A stretch of DNA of 64,000 bases. Source: NORP233 sp050186825. GTDB lineage: Bacteria; Planctomycetota; J058. Below, in pieces: positions 60,579-64,000 of the stretch. Where the stretch lies: assembly GCA_050186825.1 (NCBI GenBank), contig JBFWYD010000044.1, forward strand, positions 26,581 to 90,580, given 5' to 3'. Every line of letters starts with the position of its first letter. The first letter of the stretch is position 1. Below the pieces are notes generated by a model. It worked only from the letters and a program-made list of their open reading frames with translations. It did no database searches and was not told where the DNA came from. Made by a program: the position numbers and the translations under genes.

Positions 60579-63500
60579 ATGCACGAACGATGGCTGGCGC
60601 CTCGCCTGCGGGCGAGGCCTCTGGGGTTGGGCTTGGCGCTGCTCACGGGGCTGCTCGGCGCGAGCGCCGCGTCCGCGCAGGACGCGCCGGAGCGCGAGCG
60701 GCAGGAGCAGCGGCGCCCAGGCAAGCGCGAGAAGCTCGACCTCTCCGAGCTGATGGAGGCCATGCCCAAGGGCCTCGGCATCCTGGGCGAGGGCGGGGGC
60801 GTCAAGCTGCCGCCCTTCCAGAGCGTGACCAAGGGGATGGTCGCGCAGAAGGGGCTGTTCACGCTCTGGTCCTACCCGCCCGGCACGCCGGACAAGGACG
60901 GGCAGCGGCTGCTCTGCCAGGTGCCCACCGGCACGCTCGGGCACAAGTTCATGATCTCGACCAGCATCTCGGGCGGCGGCTTCTTCACCGGCTTCCCCCT
61001 CGATGAGCGCTGCGTCTACTGGGAGCTGCTCGACGACCAGCTGCTCCTGATCGAGCCCGAGACCCGGATGACCGGGGAGGGCACCGTCGCGGACCTGGTC
61101 AAGCGCACCTACCCCGAGCGGATCCGCGTGGCCGTGCCGCTCGTGACGCGCGCGCCGAGCGGCGACCCGGTGTTCGACCTGGGCGCGCTGCTCAAGAGCA
61201 GCTTCGCGGACATCGCCTGGATGACCGAGGGCGGGGCCGGCCTGTTCGGCTTCAACTTCGGCGGCGGCGGGATCAACCCCTCGCTCTCCAAGTGGGCCGC
61301 TGCGCCGAAGGTCTTCCCCCAGAACGTGGAGGTCTCGGTGGACCTGGCGGTCAGCCGCGCCGAGCCGCCCGGGAGCTACGACAAGAAGCGCATCCACTAC
61401 AGCCTGTGGGCGCTGCCAGGCACCGGCTACCAGCCGCGCGTCGCCGACGACCGGGTCGGCTACTTCCTGACCACCAACGTGGACTGGTCCAAGCCCGTGG
61501 ACGCGCGCGAGCTCTTCAACCGCTACGTGGACCGCTGGCAGCTCGAGAAGCGCGACCCCTCGCTCGAGGAGTGCATGCCCAAGCAGCCGATCGTCTACTA
61601 CGTCGAGAAGACCGTGCCGGTGCGCTACCGCCGCGCCGTGCGCGACGGGATCCTCGAGTGGAACAAGGCCTTCGAGCGGATCGGCTTCCTGAACGCGATC
61701 GAGGTCCGGCAGCAGACCGAGGACAACGAGTGGAAGGACCTCGACCCCGAGGACATGCGCTACAGCTTCTTCCGCTGGGTGGTCAACGGGGCCGGCTTCG
61801 CGATGGGCCCGCATCGGAGCAACCCCTTCACCGGGCAGATCTACGACGCGGACATCATCTTCGATGACGGGATGGTCCGCTTCTACGAGGAGGCGGCCGG
61901 GCAGCTGATGCCCGACGGGCTGGCCGCGGCCAAGGGTCAGGACCAGCTCCTGCGCCGCTTCTTCGGCGAGCACCCCGAGCTGCTCCGCCCCTCGCGCACC
62001 TGGCAGCGCCTGGTCCTCGGCGACGGCGAGCGCGAGGGCGTGCTCGCGGCGATGCGCGCGCGCGCGACCGAGCGCGGCCGGCACCTCTGCGAGTACTCGC
62101 AGGGCATGCAGCAGCAGCTCGCCCTGGCGCGGGCGCTGCTCAACGCCCAGGGCAAGCGCCCCCGCGAGAAGTTCCTCTACGACGTGATCAAGGAGGTGGT
62201 GATGCACGAGGTCGGTCACACCCTCGGGCTCCGGCACAACTTCGCCGCGAGCACGGTGTGGGACCTGAAGGAGATCCGCGACCGGCGCGAGAAGGGCCTG
62301 CCCACCGTCGGCTCGGTGATGGACTACAACCCCATCCTGTTCTTCGAGGGCGACGAGAAGCTCAAGGACCCCGCGCGCGGGACCTTCGTGACCCCGACCA
62401 TCGGTCCCTACGACCTGTGGGCCATCGAGTACGGCTACCGGCCCTTCGACGGCAAGTACCAGGACCCGAACGCCAAGGCCGAGGGCAAGGGCGGCAAGGG
62501 CAAGGACGGCGAGGGCAAGGACGGCAAGGGCGAGGGCGGCAAGGCCCCGGCCACGCCCAAGCCGGCGGAGATGCCGCAGATGCCGCAGCTCCCCCAGGGC
62601 TTCAAGCTGGACAAGGCGCAGCTCGAGGAGGCGCTCAAGCAGATCCCCAAGGAGATGCTCGAGATGATGCCGCCCGACATGCGCCAGGCGCTCCAGAGCG
62701 GCGACCTGCAGAAGCTCTTGGGCGAGCTCCCCGACCTCGGCGGTGAGATGCCCTCCTTCGAGGGCGGGGTGGTCACGCCCGGGGGCGCCGCGGACGGCTC
62801 CGGCTTCGCGTCGGCCCCGCCCGGCGAGCTGGGGATGCTCCAGGCCATCGCCCGGCGCTCGGCCGAGCCCGAGCTGGTCTACGCCACCGACGAGGACACG
62901 ACCTTCCTCTCGCCCGACCCGCGCGCCAACCGCTTCGACATGGGCAAGGACCCGCTGGAGTGGGCGCGGCTGCGGATGAAGCTCGCCGACGAGCGGCTGG
63001 CGAAGATCCTCGAGTGGGCCGTCAAGGACCGCGAGAGCTGGTACCACCTGCGCCAGACCTTCCTGCGGCTCGTGTTCGAGAAGGTCCAGGTGGTGGACTA
63101 CGTGTCGCGCCTGATCGGCGGCCAGCGCTTCAACCGCATGCACCGGGGCGACCCGGGCGCGCGCCCGCCCTTCGAGCCGCTCCCGGCCAAGGTCCAGCGC
63201 GAGGCGCTGGAGCTGGTGCTGGACGTGGCCCTGGTCAAGGGCTTCTTCAAGCCCACGCCGGAGCTGCTGAACCACCTCGCGCCCCATCGCTGGTGGCACG
63301 ACGGGATGTCCATCGACTTCGTGATGGACTTCCCGGTCCACGAGCTCGAGGGCGTGCTCCAGTGGTGGGTGCTCTTCGACCGGCTGTTCCCCAACAACCT
63401 GCGCCGCATCCAGGACGCCGAGCTCAAGACGGCCGCCGCGGACCGGCTGGGGATCGCGGAGTACCTGACCAAGCTCCAGGAGGCCGCGTTCGGCGACGCG

Positions 63501-63875
63501 GTGGACCAGAGCCGGCTCGCGGCCGGGACCTGGAGCCCGACCGCGCCCTTCCTCTCGGACGCGCGCCGCTCGGCGCAGCGGGAGTACCTGGGCCTGATGG
63601 AGGGGCTGATCCGGCGCAAGCCGGGCGAGACCGTCAGCCCCGACCTGCACGCCATGCTCCAGTACGCGCTCAAGCGGCTGGCGAAGGGGCTGGAGAAGAC
63701 GGCCGGGACCGAGCGGGCGGACTTCGCCAGCCAGGCCCACCTGGTCGCCTGCCAGTCGCGCATCGAGCGGATGCTCAGCGCGAGCCTGGAGGAGGAGAAG
63801 CCCTTCGTGATGCCGTTGCTGTTCGGTCGGACCGCCAACGAGGCCCAGCGCGAGCTGCAGCGCCGGCGGCGCTAG
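60579..63875 (+). CDS. Secreted zinc metalloprotease (metzincin-type, DUF5117/DUF4953 group)
   Basis: 1098 aa with signal peptide (LGLGLALLTGLLGASAASAQ). N-terminal beta region (~60-330) of the DUF5117 kind: KGLFTLWSYPP, FDLGALLKSSF. The catalytic part includes YYVEKTVPVRYRRAVRDGIL EWNKAF, YSFFRWV, and HEVGHTLGLRHNF (~543-555), the zinc site HExxHxxGxxH, followed by SVMDYNP (~578), a Met-turn. A Lys/Gly-rich insert (GKGGKGKDGEGKDGKGEGG, ~635-655) and a helical insert (~670-730) interrupt the C-part. ATG 60579 has AAGGAG 6 nt upstream. Periplasmic or secreted; substrate unknown. Confidence 0.9.
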   Translation: MHERWLAPRLRARPLGLGLALLTGLLGASAASAQDAPERERQEQRRPGKREKLDLSELMEAMPKGLGILGEGGGVKLPPFQSVTKGMVAQKGLFTLWSYPPGTPDKDGQRLLCQVPTGTLGHKFMISTSISGGGFFTGFPLDERCVYWELLDDQLLLIEPETRMTGEGTVADLVKRTYPERIRVAVPLVTRAPSGDPVFDLGALLKSSFADIAWMTEGGAGLFGFNFGGGGINPSLSKWAAAPKVFPQNVEVSVDLAVSRAEPPGSYDKKRIHYSLWALPGTGYQPRVADDRVGYFLTTNVDWSKPVDARELFNRYVDRWQLEKRDPSLEECMPKQPIVYYVEKTVPVRYRRAVRDGILEWNKAFERIGFLNAIEVRQQTEDNEWKDLDPEDMRYSFFRWVVNGAGFAMGPHRSNPFTGQIYDADIIFDDGMVRFYEEAAGQLMPDGLAAAKGQDQLLRRFFGEHPELLRPSRTWQRLVLGDGEREGVLAAMRARATERGRHLCEYSQGMQQQLALARALLNAQGKRPREKFLYDVIKEVVMHEVGHTLGLRHNFAASTVWDLKEIRDRREKGLPTVGSVMDYNPILFFEGDEKLKDPARGTFVTPTIGPYDLWAIEYGYRPFDGKYQDPNAKAEGKGGKGKDGEGKDGKGEGGKAPATPKPAEMPQMPQLPQGFKLDKAQLEEALKQIPKEMLEMMPPDMRQALQSGDLQKLLGELPDLGGEMPSFEGGVVTPGGAADGSGFASAPPGELGMLQAIARRSAEPELVYATDEDTTFLSPDPRANRFDMGKDPLEWARLRMKLADERLAKILEWAVKDRESWYHLRQTFLRLVFEKVQVVDYVSRLIGGQRFNRMHRGDPGARPPFEPLPAKVQREALELVLDVALVKGFFKPTPELLNHLAPHRWWHDGMSIDFVMDFPVHELEGVLQWWVLFDRLFPNNLRRIQDAELKTAAADRLGIAEYLTKLQEAAFGDAVDQSRLAAGTWSPTAPFLSDARRSAQREYLGLMEGLIRRKPGETVSPDLHAMLQYALKRLAKGLEKTAGTERADFASQAHLVACQSRIERMLSASLEEEKPFVMPLLFGRTANEAQRELQRRRR

Positions 63876-63887
63876 CGGCCGGCGCGC

Positions 63888-63917
63888 GCGGGCCCGCGGC
63901 TTCGGCCGCGGGCCCGC
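63888..63917. terminator. Strong hairpin with TTCG loop after the metalloprotease
   Basis: GCGGGCCCGCGGC, loop TTCG, GCCGCGGGCCCGC: perfect 13-bp stem 12 nt past the stop. A second inverted repeat GGCCCTCGCCC/GGGCGAGGGCC follows at 63932-63955, inside the converging gene. Confidence 0.85.
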
Positions 63918-63924
63918 CCGGCTC

Positions 63925-64000
63925 TCAGTCTGGCCCTCGCCCCTGGGCGAGGGCCGGGAGCTGCCGCTCTTCCACCAGGTGCTGGCGGAGCGGCGTCCCC
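63925..64000 (-). CDS. C-terminal end of an unidentified converging gene
   Basis: On the minus strand the last bases of the window are open and read TPLRQHLVEERQLPALAQGR then GPD and stop (TGA at 63927-63925). The composition (LVEER, LPALAQ) looks coding, the other two frames do not, and the preceding gene ends in a strong terminator-like hairpin, all consistent with a converging gene cut by the window edge. Only 24 residues visible, no function can be given. Confidence 0.45.
   Translation of the reverse strand, partial: GTPLRQHLVEERQLPALAQGRGPD

Overview
The window is one very GC-rich, densely packed bacterial segment with mostly third-position G/C codons, frequent GTG starts and many 4-nt stop/start overlaps. 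The coding content is that of a Gram-negative (LPS-bearing) bacterium: aminoarabinose lipid A genes, LptF/LptG permeases, an RND/TolC-type efflux trio, lipoproteins and an outer-membrane barrel. Three Ser/Thr kinases, FHA proteins, TPR proteins, LamG-like folds attached to pseudopilins and an ECF-sigma/vWA pair suggest a Planctomycetota- or Myxococcota-like lineage; this is inference from gene style only. A 10-N gap inside a tandem repeat (55639-55648) shows the sequence is a draft assembly.

Region 1 (1-17.2 kb, + strand) is an envelope-modification block. It has the end of an ArnA-type formyltransferase, a separate ArnA-type UDP-glucuronate decarboxylase and ArnD, then a 593-bp non-coding gap full of repeats. 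After the gap comes a tightly coupled run: GT83 (ArnT-like) - LptF - LptG - GT83 - lipoprotein adaptor - RND pump - outer-membrane factor - third GT83 - methyltransferase. Together these would make, formylate, deformylate and transfer a 4-amino sugar to lipid A or a related lipid and export lipid and toxic ions or compounds.

Region 2 (17.2-21.3 kb) holds a zinc-ribbon/FxLYD membrane protein, tRNA-Lys(TTT) on the minus strand and a large all-TPR protein. Region 3 (21.3-41.9 kb, minus strand) is a continuous pilus/type II secretion-like operon: membrane Ser/Thr kinase, double-FHA membrane protein, PilM-PilN fusion, PilO-like, PilP/GspC-like, TPR-LamG secreted protein, then pseudopilins G, H, K, J, I and a frameshifted last gene. 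The pseudopilins H, J and above all K (1897 aa) carry very large extra domains. No secretin barrel, ATPase or platform protein is in the window.

Region 4 (42.3-53 kb) is mixed: beta-propeller lactonase-like protein, FHA-DUF4388 protein with an RGG/YDRGG tail, outer-membrane protein, YgfZ, sigma-54 activator, Maf (YceF type), His-rich lipoprotein, soluble Ser/Thr kinase with a zinc ribbon, P1-family peptidase and a methyltransferase. Region 5 (53-64 kb) has a multi-STN-domain secreted protein divergent from a third Ser/Thr kinase, separated by a 14-bp minisatellite; an ECF sigma factor with an anti-sigma/vWA fusion; and a large zinc metalloprotease.

The most unusual signals are non-coding. 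Three long stem-loops start exactly at a stop codon, have unrelated arms but similar 32-34-nt loops (17206-17281, 42239-42331, 46130-46221). Two 14-bp-period minisatellites sit directly upstream of two different Ser/Thr kinase genes. A small LSm/SH3-like periplasmic segment also appears to be shared by a kinase, the STN protein and the TPR-LamG protein.
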